A stretch of 64,000 nucleotides of DNA from Lysobacterales bacterium (GTDB taxonomy: Bacteria > Pseudomonadota > Gammaproteobacteria > Xanthomonadales > SZUA-5): contig JALHMH010000003.1 of NCBI GenBank assembly GCA_022844165.1, positions 1 through 64,000 of the forward strand. Direction: 5' to 3'. The position numbers and the translations under genes are program-made. Numbering within the stretch: position 1 is the first letter of the stretch; each line of letters begins with the position of its first letter. This document shows, piece after piece, positions 8,501 to 16,998 of the stretch. The notes below the pieces were generated by a model, which saw nothing but the letters and a program-made list of their open reading frames with translations, was not told where the DNA came from and searched no databases.

Positions 8501-9914
8501 GGGTTCGCAGCGCTTCGTTGCCGCGCAACAGGATGCCGTGACGCCCATTGGCGAGAATCAGATTCAGGCGAACGCGCACATCAGGTACGGTGATCACCAT
8601 TCCATTGCCGCTGTTGCCGTATTGCAACTGGCCGAGCGGCGTGGAACCGGCGGGAAACGTGGCCAGGCCGACCACGTTGGCGAACACATCCACACCGCGG
8701 CTCGCCCCGCTGATCAGCATGCCGCCCGAGGTGTCGTTGGCGACGACATCAAGATCGGCGCCGCCGGCGTCGCTGAGGTTGTCGCTGATGGTATTCGCCG
8801 GGCCGATCAACGCGGCAAATCCGGTTGGGTTGTCCAGACCCGGATCGTTGGGGCCGTTCGGATGCGAATCGAGCGTGATGCCGTTCTCGGCGTTGCCGAC
8901 GCTGGTCGGCGCACTGCCGAGCCCGACGAGGTTGCCGGCCACGAAATTCGGCAACAGAACCGCGCCCGATTGCAGCGCAATGCCGCTTCCGTTATTGCCG
9001 CTCACGAGATTGCCGGGGCCGATGAAGTTACCCCAGGCCGTGCCTTGCAGACGAATGCCATCTTTGTTGCCCGCGCCGCGGCCGTTGGGCACCGCAGACA
9101 ATCCATCGGCGCTCAAGCCGACGATGTTGCCGACGATAAAGGTGTTCACCGTGCCCTGACCGGTCAGCAGAATGCCGACACCCTGGTTGCCCGACACCAC
9201 GTTGCCGCTGATGATCGTCGGATTGGCCACCACCGACAGCAACGATTGCAGCGCTGACGAGTACGCCGCGATCGCGCCAAACGTGGCCGGCGGATCGGCG
9301 ATCAAACCGTCGATATTGGGTGCGGATGCGGGCGGCACCACGCTTCCCGACACCAGGATGCCATCGCCGGTGTTGGCATCGCTCGCCGAGGACGCCGCGC
9401 TGGCGCCAGGGTTGGTGCCGATGCGATTGCCGCTCACCACATAACCGTTGCCCGCCAGCGAGAGGCCCGAACCTTGGCAGCGGCGCAGCACAAAATTGCG
9501 CACCGTGGAGTTGCGCGCGCCGTTGGGACTGACGGCGGTGGGGACATCGCGCAAATCAAAGCAGCCGTTCGCCAACGCACCGTCGATGACCATGCGCCCG
9601 CCGCTGGCAGTATTCGCCGGGTTGCTGCCATCGAAGGTTGTGCGGCTGGTCACCGTCGGCAAAGAGGCGCTGAGCACGATGGTTTGCACCGAGGCATCGA
9701 AGGTGACGGTGTGTGGGCCGGCCAGCGCGTTGCCTTGCAAAATCGCTGCGCGCAGTGTGCAGGTGGCCGCATTGGCGGGCGAGACCGTGCTGCAAACATT
9801 GTCGGCGGTGTTGCTATCGGCCCCCGAGCCGTTGCTGCGAACCACGAAGTTGGCTGCGGGCGCAGACCCGATGGTCGCGCCGAGCGCCAGAGCGAAGGCG
9901 TAGATGCGATGCAT
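5568..9914 (-). CDS. Large secreted multidomain protein, beta-helix + Ig-like + ASH-like, GFE terminus
   Basis: 1448 residues. The ATG at 9914 follows GGGAG and opens a signal peptide (MHRIYAFALALGATIGSAPA, cut near residue 21). Residues about 22-720 are a right-handed beta-helix type region: a C-T-L-R-A-A-I start, as in CSLREAI-type proteins, and repeated G-N-x-I-x-G/S-G-N-G turns. About 731-1003 are three He_PIG-like Ig domains with G-G-S-G and L-P-x-G-L-x-L. About 1003-1438 are four ASH/choice-of-anchor-like domains beginning I-D-F-G-x-x-x-V-G. It ends VVDGVFADGFE, a terminus shared with three other proteins here. An extracellular or surface role is inferred; no catalytic motif is seen. 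Mid-strand GC and codon use resemble neighbours. Confidence 0.8.
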   Translation of the reverse strand: MHRIYAFALALGATIGSAPAANFVVRSNGSGADSNTADNVCSTVSPANAATCTLRAAILQGNALAGPHTVTFDASVQTIVLSASLPTVTSRTTFDGSNPANTASGGRMVIDGALANGCFDLRDVPTAVSPNGARNSTVRNFVLRRCQGSGLSLAGNGYVVSGNRIGTNPGASAASSASDANTGDGILVSGSVVPPASAPNIDGLIADPPATFGAIAAYSSALQSLLSVVANPTIISGNVVSGNQGVGILLTGQGTVNTFIVGNIVGLSADGLSAVPNGRGAGNKDGIRLQGTAWGNFIGPGNLVSGNNGSGIALQSGAVLLPNFVAGNLVGLGSAPTSVGNAENGITLDSHPNGPNDPGLDNPTGFAALIGPANTISDNLSDAGGADLDVVANDTSGGMLISGASRGVDVFANVVGLATFPAGSTPLGQLQYGNSGNGMVITVPDVRVRLNLILANGRHGILLRGNEALRTQVQGNFIGVSPPTGLAPVIGLGNVGDGVHLFQASSSQIGGPAPNDINIIAGNGRNGVALRQGSAATGWANVIQRNAIYGNARGGSGIGIDLERVPNAPDGFNPNALPQNYANLDQIAPILCSGSPMPVECGAGAGPTFGGNGTSLRWTLPLRPVSPSRPLRIDFYELAADGAGMTHLGEQTVTLNTAGVAIGAGCVAGVCTATVGGSGDTSGKAMVATATDLLLVDVPPAGDQPPQPLSAANNTSEFSSPATVTRALEISTPPPLPPATLQAPYSLSFQAIGGSGTYIDWRIVGGSLPTGLTLAASGAVSGTPTVVDTFNFTVRVTDSDGTQATGGYAITVGALPALAIATPSPLPPATVGSAYSLGFQAVGGSGVYSGWGIANGSLPVGLSLSTSGILSGTPTSVGDVGFVVRVNDSASNIAYRQYTLKVVPVPVPLAIVNAPPLPGATERALYSVDFETTGGSGIVSGWSISAGAIPPGLALEAQSGVLSGRPQAVGSFTFTVRAIDSAGASASRSYTLSVAAAQAQAPQRFTVTPTRIDFGAVRVGRAVTLPVLVRNDSSAPFDPTIELLGDPVSLLSSAFSVDDGACTVPLAAGASCTLNLTFRPRLGAGATFAGLARVSATIGSAPTTLANVDLRGTGTGRLVDLGPARIDFGTQGVGTSTSVSIAIANPTTALLRLSGGALTSSVGFAGPVSSCGATLAAGASCSLVYRFEPSVAGRFASSSRLNFFEDSFFSDFSDSFDIGLLGVGAVGAQISSTRPVALDFGLVPVGKSATLLTATQNLSASNISVSGGNLPPSEVAWLRGPPCANPTTPGNSCLIDFSFLPRAAIRYALNSFLTVSQGAQSRQVMISLNGQGSGTLAQVTPTRIDLGRIPVDASNSASVTIVNTSDVTLTVNRSLATPFTLVGACPATLAPGASCTYAYRLAGDPSRVGLQTADARIRLSNEAAGYDQQASVELIGEVVDGVFADGFE

Positions 9915-10189
9915 TGCTTGGACTCCCGGTCGCAAGACGCGACTCTGGAGGCATGAATGCTGTCGAGAGCGCGAAGCGAACAGGGCGCAGCGAAAACCGA
10001 AGCGCGCGGGCCTGGCGGTTACCCCGACGCGGCGCTGAGCGGTCGTTGCAGCGACATCAGCCGTGCGCAAGTCGGTTTCGCGCATGTCCGTATTCGCTCG
10101 CTATGGATTGGGCGCTGTGCTTGATCCCTGCGCGAACGATCCCTGAATGCGCGACCGCGTCTTGCGCGAACTGCGCTTTGAATCGATGC

Positions 10190-10400
10190 TTTGATAGAGG
10201 CCTTGCTGGCCTTCGGCAACAGTGAGGTGGCGGGCTTGAGTCATGCGGCGATCATTGCGATGACCGCTGAGCTTGCCTGTAGGGCGTACGCTGAAAGTGG
10301 TGTCAGAATTTTCTGACAGCGAACGTGATCCGGGTCATTTCGCCGCTTCGCCAGGTGGCACGGGATTCCAATACCCATGGCGGCGAAGAGTGGCTAGTAG
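10190..10400 (-). repeat. RAYT-like element 5' end remnant
   Basis: Minus strand carries the first codons of the transposase (ATG at 10244; MTQARHLTVAEGQQGLY), the normal upstream leader, and the perfect palindrome TGTCAGAATTTTCTGACA (10301-10318), then the extra segment shared with 1550-1625. The rest of the element is missing. The remainder of 10086-10458 contains no gene. Confidence 0.75.
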
Positions 10401-10458
10401 ACAGTCCCGCGTAAGGTCGCGAGGAAACGCCCGGATTCGTCGTGCGGGCTAGCCCGGA

Positions 10459-11499
10459 CTAGCGCTCAAGGACGACCAGATCGTGCGTGTAAATGTAGCC
10501 GGGAATGACCTCGACTGAGGCGAAGTGTTTCTGCCAATGCCGATGGATGTAGTCGCTGTGATGGAAGACGTTCACGTATTCGTCGGGCTCTGGAACAAAA
10601 CCTTCGAGCTGGTTGTTGGCGCTCGCAACAAAGAACTGCTCGCGCTCCAGCCGAGCAACGGCTGCCTCGATCTCCGGCGCCGGGCGGCACCCGTACTCCA
10701 CTGCGGTCCGCCCGTGGACCGTGACGTAAGCGCGGCCACCCGGACGCAACAGACGACGAATCTCGGCGAGCCAGTGATTTTGCAAATCTTCTCGCAGATG
10801 CGTAAACACGGACACGCCATAGATGACGTCGAATTCGCCGCCAGCGAACTGTGTGGATTCGCGCAGCAGGATGGATTCATAGCGTCCAGGCAGATTCGTC
10901 GAACACCAACGCACGTTGTCGGCATCGATGTCGACGCCGGTGAATGCACCGAATGAATCGCAGGTATGTCGCGCAACGCGACCGCAGCCGACGCCCCAAT
11001 CGAGAACACGCAAATCCTCTAGCGCAGGGAAATCAGCCGCGATGAGCGCCAGCAATTTGTGAGCATCGGTACATCCGATGCGAAGGAAGCCGCTCAAATC
11101 GCGGTTGCCGATGACGCGAAAGCGTTGATCGGCGGAAGGTACGGCACGGTCTATCGCCGGTCCCGACAGCGGAACGAACGCGCTGTTGCGGGCGCGAGTC
11201 CGCGGCGTGTCGAAGCGCGAGGCGCAATGCAGCTCAAGCAACGAATCCGACAGATCAATCGGGTGTTCCAGATGAAACCCGCAAGACCGGGCGTTCTTGC
11301 GGCGCGCGAACAGCTCCGCGACATCGGGTCGATCCACAGCTTGCACAATATCGGGCGGCTTGCCGTTGATCGAAAAGCGCGATTCGATCGCGTTGTCGAT
11401 CTCTGGAAACACCCACCCGTCCGCATATAGCCGGCCATCGACGATGGCGAGCCCATCTATAGACCAGGGTTCGGCCTCAAGACGGTCGAAGCTTTGCAT
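10459..11499 (-). CDS. Class I SAM-dependent methyltransferase with an amino-terminal domain
   Basis: 346 residues. The start at 11499 (MQSFDRLEAEPWS) has a GGAGGA eight bases upstream. Residues about 1-115 form a domain of unknown function (DGLAIVDGRLYADGWVF). Residues about 130-340 are a Rossmann methyltransferase: motif I V-L-D-W-G-V-G-C-G-R-V-A, acidic V-D-I-D after the second strand, then F-D-V-I-Y-G-V-S-V-F-T-H-L and L-L-R-P-G-G. Substrate is not evident. Genes of this shape often sit with glycan or peptide biosynthesis, but here its neighbours are two secreted proteins, so context gives no pathway. Cytoplasmic; no signal peptide or membrane helix. Confidence 0.8.
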   Translation of the reverse strand: MQSFDRLEAEPWSIDGLAIVDGRLYADGWVFPEIDNAIESRFSINGKPPDIVQAVDRPDVAELFARRKNARSCGFHLEHPIDLSDSLLELHCASRFDTPRTRARNSAFVPLSGPAIDRAVPSADQRFRVIGNRDLSGFLRIGCTDAHKLLALIAADFPALEDLRVLDWGVGCGRVARHTCDSFGAFTGVDIDADNVRWCSTNLPGRYESILLRESTQFAGGEFDVIYGVSVFTHLREDLQNHWLAEIRRLLRPGGRAYVTVHGRTAVEYGCRPAPEIEAAVARLEREQFFVASANNQLEGFVPEPDEYVNVFHHSDYIHRHWQKHFASVEVIPGYIYTHDLVVLER

Positions 11500-11607
11500 T
11501 AGATCGTTCCTCCGGTTGGCCTTGAAATAGCAGGCCGCACGAATGCGGCCTGCCAAAAAACGTCGACGCCCGGCGCCGATGGATATCGGCGCGGGAGTTG
11601 GACCAGA

Positions 11608-13806
11608 CTAATAGCACATCGTTCCGGTCCCGAGGCACAACAAAACGTCTCGCGCCCGTGCCCGAAGTAGCGGCGATTCGGTGGGCGAGATGTTTCCGCG
11701 CAGGCCAACCGGGCTGGTACATGACGGGCCGTAATTGCCGAAGCAAAGGTCGGAATAGAGGAACATCAGCAAACCATCGACGCGCGGCTGCGTTTGCGTC
11801 AGCGACTGGTAGTAGGACAATCGATTGCGCATCGTCGCAAGCTTTGGCGCCGGATTCACATCGTTTCCTCCGATCCAGCCTTCGGCGACCACGAAAAAGC
11901 GTGCCGACGGTTTCGATATCTGTTCCAACTTCGCAAAGAACTGCTGATCGGTGAATCCGTTGCACGCCGACAGTGACGGACTGCTGTAGTTAATGGGATA
12001 GCAGTTCACGGCAAGCAAGTCGTACATCAGCGGGTTCTGCACGAGCGTCTGGGTGCCCAGAGGGCCGTTTCCGGCGATGCGCGGACTCAAAACGCCACCG
12101 ATCTTGGTCGAACTGGAAGCGCCGGCAGGCCGGAACTTGCGAACCATGGTCTCGAAACTCGACATGTCGGCAGCCGTGATGCACTGATGCAAATCGGGTT
12201 CATCCACCGGAAGAACCGCCAGGATCTTGGCGTATTGCTGTGCCGTAAGTTGCGCCATCAGCGATGTCCACTTCTGCTGCGCGTTGTCCAGCACATCGAA
12301 ATGCAGACCCGGTTCGCTGATGGTATTGCCCTCGCCGCAGGTGTTGCACGGCCAGGTGCGGCAGCCGAACAGGAAATTCGTGGTGTCCAGAAGCAGCTTC
12401 TTGCCGGGCGGAAGCGAATCCAGAATTCCGGCCAAGTGCAGATCTGGGCGCTCCAGTTGGACGTACAGCGTATTGGTGTGTTCAAGCACCTCATTCGAAT
12501 AGTCGAGGTTCAATTCCATATCGCCTGGAAAACTGGGGTTCAGCGTCTTTCCTCGGAAGTAAGCCGTAAACTTCGGGCTCGGCACAGCGCGTGTTCCCGT
12601 GACAGTAACGCGCGCCAATTCTGCTGCGGAGGGATTCGAGGGCGGGCCACCGCGCAACGCGATCACGTAGGTACCCTCGGCGATCTGGCCGAAGGTAAGC
12701 GAATTGCTGAGGTTGTGGTCGATCCATTGACCTTGCAGCGTGGGACCGGACAGGATCCATACGGTTGCGTCGGAAACGCCTTGCGCGGACCACGTCAATT
12801 GCGTGGTGCAGTGCTGCGCTCCAACCGGGATAACGCAGGACGTAGGATTGGCGGTTAATGTCCCAGTCGCGGTCTGCTGCGGAATGCCTTGCAGGGTAAC
12901 GCGAGCGATCTCGGGCGCGTTGGGCTGCGCGGGCGAACCGGCGCGAAGAGCGAAGACATAGGTTCCTGCAGCTATGTCATAAATCGGAATCGAGTCGTTC
13001 TGGGCATAGTGAATCCAGGTACCGGCGCGTGTAGGACCGGAGACACCCCACAACGTGACCTCGGGATATCCAGAGGTCTGCCAATTCAAGTAAACCGAGC
13101 AATGCGTCTGGCCGCTCGGTATGGTGCAGTTTGCGGGCGTCGACCAGAGGCTTGCGCTGGTCTGAACTTGCCGAATGCCGGTGATCGACGTGCGGGCCAG
13201 TTCCGGCGCGTTCGGTTCGGCCGGGGAGCCTGCACGCAACACGAAAGTGTAGGTACCTTCGTGGATCCAGTAGATTGGAATGGTGTCCGCCACGGCAGTG
13301 TGAATCCAGAGCCCGGCATTCGTTGGACCCGACAGTACCCACAACGTCGCGCTGGCGGCGCCTTGCGTGCTCCAACTCAGAGACGAATTGCAGGTGTCGC
13401 TCCCTTGAGGAATCGTGCAAGTCGACGGACTGGCGCTGATCTGCCCGGTTGCGGCACCAGACGATCCTGGCAGGCCAGTCACCGACCGTCTGGCCAACAC
13501 CTTGCCGTTTGGCTGATTGGGTGCGCCGGCGCGTAGCACGAAAACCGTTGTTCCCTGGCGAATCCAAGGAATCAGCAGCGTCGCGCCAGGGGCGTGGTGC
13601 ACCCAGCTTCCCACGTTGATCGGGCCCGATTCGACCCACAGCGTGGCTGTAGTCGTCCCTGACGATGTCCACGTCACAGTCGTCGAGCACTGGCCTTCAG
13701 AACTAATGGTGCATGTTGATGGGCTGAAGCTCAGCGTTCCCGACTGCGCATGGGCAGAGGACGCCCAAGCAAAGAAAACGAACAAAAGTAGCGCTATTCG
13801 ATTCAC
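11608..13806 (-). CDS. Secreted protein with four tandem domains and a possible TIM-barrel glycosidase domain
   Basis: 732 residues with a clear signal peptide (MNRIALLLFVFFAWASSAHA). Four repeats of about 90 residues follow (about 22-115, 119-210, 219-305, 312-405). Each has the pattern C-T-I then C, W, A-T-L-W/V, S-G-P, G-x-W-I/V-H, F-V-L-R-A-G, A-R. Residues about 409-731 look like an alpha/beta-barrel glycosidase: LYVQLERPDL, ILAVLPVDEPDL, LLAVNCYPINY, FFVVAEGWIGG and GLLMFLYSDL. The Glu in VDEPD and in AEGW are acid/base and nucleophile candidates, by analogy only. The repeats could bind carbohydrate. No family was recognised with certainty. Confidence 0.65.
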   Translation of the reverse strand: MNRIALLLFVFFAWASSAHAQSGTLSFSPSTCTISSEGQCSTTVTWTSSGTTTATLWVESGPINVGSWVHHAPGATLLIPWIRQGTTVFVLRAGAPNQPNGKVLARRSVTGLPGSSGAATGQISASPSTCTIPQGSDTCNSSLSWSTQGAASATLWVLSGPTNAGLWIHTAVADTIPIYWIHEGTYTFVLRAGSPAEPNAPELARTSITGIRQVQTSASLWSTPANCTIPSGQTHCSVYLNWQTSGYPEVTLWGVSGPTRAGTWIHYAQNDSIPIYDIAAGTYVFALRAGSPAQPNAPEIARVTLQGIPQQTATGTLTANPTSCVIPVGAQHCTTQLTWSAQGVSDATVWILSGPTLQGQWIDHNLSNSLTFGQIAEGTYVIALRGGPPSNPSAAELARVTVTGTRAVPSPKFTAYFRGKTLNPSFPGDMELNLDYSNEVLEHTNTLYVQLERPDLHLAGILDSLPPGKKLLLDTTNFLFGCRTWPCNTCGEGNTISEPGLHFDVLDNAQQKWTSLMAQLTAQQYAKILAVLPVDEPDLHQCITAADMSSFETMVRKFRPAGASSSTKIGGVLSPRIAGNGPLGTQTLVQNPLMYDLLAVNCYPINYSSPSLSACNGFTDQQFFAKLEQISKPSARFFVVAEGWIGGNDVNPAPKLATMRNRLSYYQSLTQTQPRVDGLLMFLYSDLCFGNYGPSCTSPVGLRGNISPTESPLLRARARDVLLCLGTGTMCY

Positions 13807-13977
13807 AATGTTTCCATTGGTTATTGGCGTCCGGAGAGCATAGAAGCCCTCAGTCGAATAAATGCACGAGCCAGCATTTATTGCACGTGCGTTACAATCT
13901 GACCTTTAGGCCGAAATCGCCAACTGCTCGCGGTGATAGAGCCGAGAGGCCACGAACACCACGATCGTAAATGCCGA

Positions 13978-14097
13978 ACGCTGCCGAACGCGGAGCCGAA
14001 CGAACGCGGACAAACGCGGACATCCCGAACGAACACGGAACGAACACGAACGCGGAACGCGAACGCGGAACGAACACGCGGAACGAACACGGACATC
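13978..14097. repeat. Degenerate short tandem repeats (GAACGAACACGG-type)
   Basis: Successive variants of GAACGAACACGGAAC, CGAACGCGG and GAACGCGGAC fill this 120-bp stretch, ending exactly where the 3' end of a RAYT-like element begins. The preceding 13807-13977 contains no gene. Confidence 0.6.
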
Positions 14098-14238
14098 CAG
14101 TTTTTGACTCTTCACGCGAACCAGTTAGACGTGCAAACGTTTAGACGTCTGGACACAAGATTCGAACCGGGATGTTTTTCGGCGCGCGATCAACGCCTCC
14201 AGACGCCAGCGGCGCTAAAAAAATCCCATGTGAGTATC
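14098..14238 (-). repeat. RAYT-like element 3' terminal region with hairpin
   Basis: Same 3' sequence as 336-488. Hairpin AGACGT (14127-14132), AAACGTTT (14135-14142), AGACGTCT (14143-14150). It belongs to the truncated minus-strand copy that follows. Confidence 0.75.
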
Positions 14239-14464
14239 TCAGCCGGTCACGAGGCTCCTGGCATAGCCGATGCCTTTGAGCCACTGTTGCTTCCACTGTG
14301 CGGCTTTGGCCTCGAGCGCTTCCGCGCTGGCAACCAAGCGCCAATAGCCAGAGCCGACGCCTTTGACGTGCGCGTTCCAGTAGTTGGCATCCAGTCCAAG
14401 CTCGCTCAGTGCCGTCGGCTCACGCTCATCGATCTTGCCGCGTTTGCCGGGCTTGAGTTGGCGG
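14239..14464 (-). pseudogene. RAYT-like transposase carboxy-terminal fragment
   Basis: Encodes the last 75 residues (LKPGKRGKIDEREPTAL through GYARSLVTG, stop at 14239), about 90 percent like the complete copies. Upstream codons are replaced by a 33-bp-period repeat. It lies head to head with the complete plus-strand copy at 14594. Confidence 0.8.
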
Positions 14465-14525
14465 GCTCTTCGGGACACCCAGCAGCCGTCAGTAGGGGCT
14501 CTTCGGGACACCCAGCAGCCGTCAG
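14463..14525. repeat. 30-bp direct repeat, period 33 bp
   Basis: GGGCTCTTCGGGACACCCAG plus AGCCGTCAG occurs at 14463-14492 and 14496-14525, separated by TAG. The second copy runs directly into the element palindrome GTCAGAAAATTCCGAC (14521-14536). The core GGACACCCA recurs at 31501-31560. Confidence 0.8.
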
Positions 14526-14593
14526 AAAATTCCGACACCACTTTCAGCGTACGCCCTACAGACAAGCTCAGCGGTCATCGCGATGATCGCCGC
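14521..14593 (+). repeat. RAYT-like element 5' terminal region
   Basis: Palindromic GTCAGAAAATTCCGAC followed by the conserved leader up to the ATG at 14594. The same leader precedes the copies at 489 (minus) and 22288. Confidence 0.75.
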
Positions 14594-15580
14594 ATGACTC
14601 AAGCCCGCCGTCTCACCGTTGCCGAAGGCCAGCAAGCCTTCTATCACTGCGTTGCACGATGCGTGCGGCGCGCGTGGCTGTGCGGCATTGATCCGATCAC
14701 GGGCGTGGACTACGAGCACCGCAAGACGATGATCGCGGCGCGCATCGTGCAATTGGCCGGGATCTTTGCGGTCGATGTTTACAGCTACGCCGTGATGAGC
14801 AACCACTTGCACGTGGTGCTGTCGATTGAACCGGCCGCCTCGCGCGATTGGTCTGATGAGGAAGTTGCACGGCGCTGGGTGCAATTGTTCCCGGCGCGCG
14901 AGCCCGAGCAGAACGCGGTGAAAATCGCAGCGCTGTGCGCGGACAAAGCCGCACTTGAGGCTCGCCGCGATCGGCTCGCGGATCTGTCCTGGTTCATGCG
15001 CTGTCTCGACGAGCACATCGCGCGCAAGGCGAATGCCGAAGATGATGTGACGGGGCGCTTCTGGGAAGGCCGATTCAAATCTCAGTTGCTTGACGACGAA
15101 GCCGCGCTCGCCGCGGCGATGGCGTACGTCGACCTCAATCCGGTTCGAGCCGGGATCGCCGACTGCATCGAGAGCAGCGATCACACCAGCGTGCAGATGC
15201 GCGCCGAAGAACTGCGCAAAGATCCCGGCAAAGCGGACGAGCCGATCCAACCCATTGCCGGCGTTCGGCTTGGATTAGATATGTTGAAAGACAAAGCCTT
15301 CGCCAGACTGGCGATGAGCAATCGCCAGTACATTGAGCTGGTGGACTACACCGGCCGCCAACTCAGACCCGGCAAACGCGGCAAGATCGACGAGCGTGAG
15401 CCGACGGCACTGAGCAAGCTTGGCCTCAACACCAACTACTGGACCGCACACGTCAAAGGCGTCGGCTCTGGTTATTGGCGCTTCGTTGCGAGCGTGGAAG
15501 CACTCGAAGCCAAAGCGGCTGAGTGGAAGCGACAGTGGCTCAAGGGCATCGGATATGCCCGGCGTCTTGTGACGGGCTGA
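14594..15580 (+). CDS. Y1_Tnp / RAYT-like transposase, copy 2
   Basis: 328 residues (MTQARRLTVAEGQQAFYHC), aligned end to end with copies 1 and 3. It has the same S-N-H-L-H-V-V-L HUH motif, GRFWEGRFK and AYVDLNPVRAG. At the position aligned with the Y1 tyrosine of classical RAYTs it has H (LDEHIARKAN). The frame is open upstream to 14384, but that part is the antisense of the truncated copy and repeat sequence, so the conserved ATG is the start. The 3' hairpin is badly decayed (15640-15700), unlike the other copies, so this copy may no longer move. Confidence 0.85.
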   Translation: MTQARRLTVAEGQQAFYHCVARCVRRAWLCGIDPITGVDYEHRKTMIAARIVQLAGIFAVDVYSYAVMSNHLHVVLSIEPAASRDWSDEEVARRWVQLFPAREPEQNAVKIAALCADKAALEARRDRLADLSWFMRCLDEHIARKANAEDDVTGRFWEGRFKSQLLDDEAALAAAMAYVDLNPVRAGIADCIESSDHTSVQMRAEELRKDPGKADEPIQPIAGVRLGLDMLKDKAFARLAMSNRQYIELVDYTGRQLRPGKRGKIDEREPTALSKLGLNTNYWTAHVKGVGSGYWRFVASVEALEAKAAEWKRQWLKGIGYARRLVTG

Positions 15581-15690
15581 GAAACACACATGTGGACTTT
15601 TGGCGCCGCTGGCGTCTGGAGGCGTTGGCTGCGCGCCGAAAATCGCCACCATGGGAACCACCATTTCGTACGCCTAGACGTTTACGCGGC
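15581..15690 (+). repeat. Decayed RAYT-like element 3' end
   Basis: Resembles the 3' flank of copy 3 for about 60 bp, but only GCCTAGACGTTTACGCGG remains of the hairpin. The rest to 15736 has no feature. Confidence 0.6.
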
Positions 15691-15736
15691 AAAAATCCTA
15701 AAGGACTGGAACGGAAAGTGGGTGTCCGCGGAACTT

Positions 15737-16600
15737 CTAGGAATTGTCCCAGTCCCGCGGCTCCGCGCCTTCGAGTAGCAGCAGCGTGATCACCCGGTCC
15801 CGGTCAGTGTAGGAATGCTTGAACTCCCGCAACTTCATGTGTGCGCCCTCCTCGGCGCACCAGATCGCCGCGGAGCACTCCACGCCATCGAAGCATTGCA
15901 CCACGCTGGCGTCTGCGGCCAGGGTGCCGGCGAACGGCTCTTGCGCGGAATCTGTTTGGCGGACTCGGGCGCGGGTCTTGAGGGCGTTGCGGCTGGCTCG
16001 CTGGTACTTGAGGAAGCCCTGATCCCAGTGGATCAAGATCGCGCGCTGGTCCGTGGCTTCGATGAAGCGCAGGCACAACGCTTCGAAGGAGACTTCGAAG
16101 GTGCGCGCGATCTCGCTCAGCAGGTGCAGCGTGACTTTGCGTTGATCGCCGAGGAAGCGCCGCAGCAGATCCATGGGCATGAGCAGGTTGCTGGCGAATT
16201 CGTTGGCCTCGCGTTCGATGTTGCGGCCATCGAACTGCCCTGAGGTGACACCGCTGTTGTCGCATTCGAAGCGGTCTTGCAGCGCACGGTGCAGGATGAA
16301 GTGGCCCAATTCGTGCGCGATGGTGAAGCGGCTGCGCTCGGGCGTCGCGTGTTCCTTGAAGAGGATGCCCCATTCGGCGGGATCGTCCGGGTTGCGGACC
16401 AGGCAGCCCTCGAAGGCGCTGATGTCGAGCGGCCTCGGTGGCTTGATCTCACGGACGCCCTTGCCGTACGGCGTTTCCGGAAGCATTTGGCCAAGCACAT
16501 CCAGATCGGTGGCTTCGGGCATGGTCGCGCCATGCCATAGGCGCAACCACTTCAGCGCGGTGGTGGCCGCTACGAAGGGGGTAAGGTCCTGCGCGTTCAC
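15737..16600 (-). CDS. ImmA/IrrE-family metallopeptidase
   Basis: 287 residues. Zinc-peptidase motif H96-E-L-G-H100 in FTIAHELGHFILH, with the downstream acidic ligand region E-R-E-A-N-E-F-A (about 130-137) standard for ImmA/IrrE (DUF955). In ICEBs1 ImmA cleaves the repressor ImmR; in Deinococcus IrrE acts on DdrO. Its GTG start overlaps the HTH gene stop (GTGA), so the pair is translationally coupled and the HTH protein is the likely substrate. Residues about 160-287 form an extension rich in Arg and Cys (ASVVQCFDGVECSAAIWCAE), longer than minimal ImmA (about 170 residues), perhaps a sensor. Confidence 0.85.
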   Translation of the reverse strand: MNAQDLTPFVAATTALKWLRLWHGATMPEATDLDVLGQMLPETPYGKGVREIKPPRPLDISAFEGCLVRNPDDPAEWGILFKEHATPERSRFTIAHELGHFILHRALQDRFECDNSGVTSGQFDGRNIEREANEFASNLLMPMDLLRRFLGDQRKVTLHLLSEIARTFEVSFEALCLRFIEATDQRAILIHWDQGFLKYQRASRNALKTRARVRQTDSAQEPFAGTLAADASVVQCFDGVECSAAIWCAEEGAHMKLREFKHSYTDRDRVITLLLLEGAEPRDWDNS

Positions 16601-16944
16601 GACTTCGGTTCACCCTCGCCGCGACCCGGGAACATCAGCTTGAGCGCCTGACGGTAGCGCTCCTTCTCCTCGTCGGTCATGCCAGCGTATTCGCGAAAGA
16701 ACGCGACGTCCTCGGGCTTGGCCTCGTGAGCCTCGCGGGGCGTTTCCTCCATCAGGTCCTCGACTGTGACGCCGAAGGTCTTGGCGAGGAGGAAGACGCG
16801 TTCGGCCGACGGTCGTTGGCCATCCTTCATCTCCAGTTCCCAGATGTAGCCGCGGGTGCAGCCGACCGCGTCAGCCACCTGCTGCAGGGTCATGCCTTTG
16901 GCTTCGCGTAGGCGCCGAAGCCGGGTTCCGAGTGTGGTTGCCAT
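16597..16944 (-). CDS. XRE-family HTH regulator, ImmR-like
   Basis: 115 residues from ATG at 16944 (MATTLGTRLRRLREAKGMTL). Helix-turn-helix at about 8-62 (MTLQQVADAVGCTRGYIWELE), then a charged tail (DEEKERYRQALKLMF). An upstream in-frame extension to 17040 has no family similarity and covers the operator region. Coupled to the ImmA-type peptidase and divergent from the 17184-19331 pair. The expected logic is repression of both directions, relieved by proteolysis; inferred from ImmR/ImmA systems. Confidence 0.85.
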   Translation of the reverse strand: MATTLGTRLRRLREAKGMTLQQVADAVGCTRGYIWELEMKDGQRPSAERVFLLAKTFGVTVEDLMEETPREAHEAKPEDVAFFREYAGMTDEEKERYRQALKLMFPGRGEGEPKS

Positions 16945-16998
16945 CGGTCTGCTTCTACTGGACAGGCGTCTCAAGACGTGAGCCACGAAGTATAGCCA

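Noticed and set aside
6915..9257. Plus-strand open frame of 780 codons
   Set aside because: Antisense shadow of the large secreted protein gene, very rich in Arg, Ala and His as expected for such frames.
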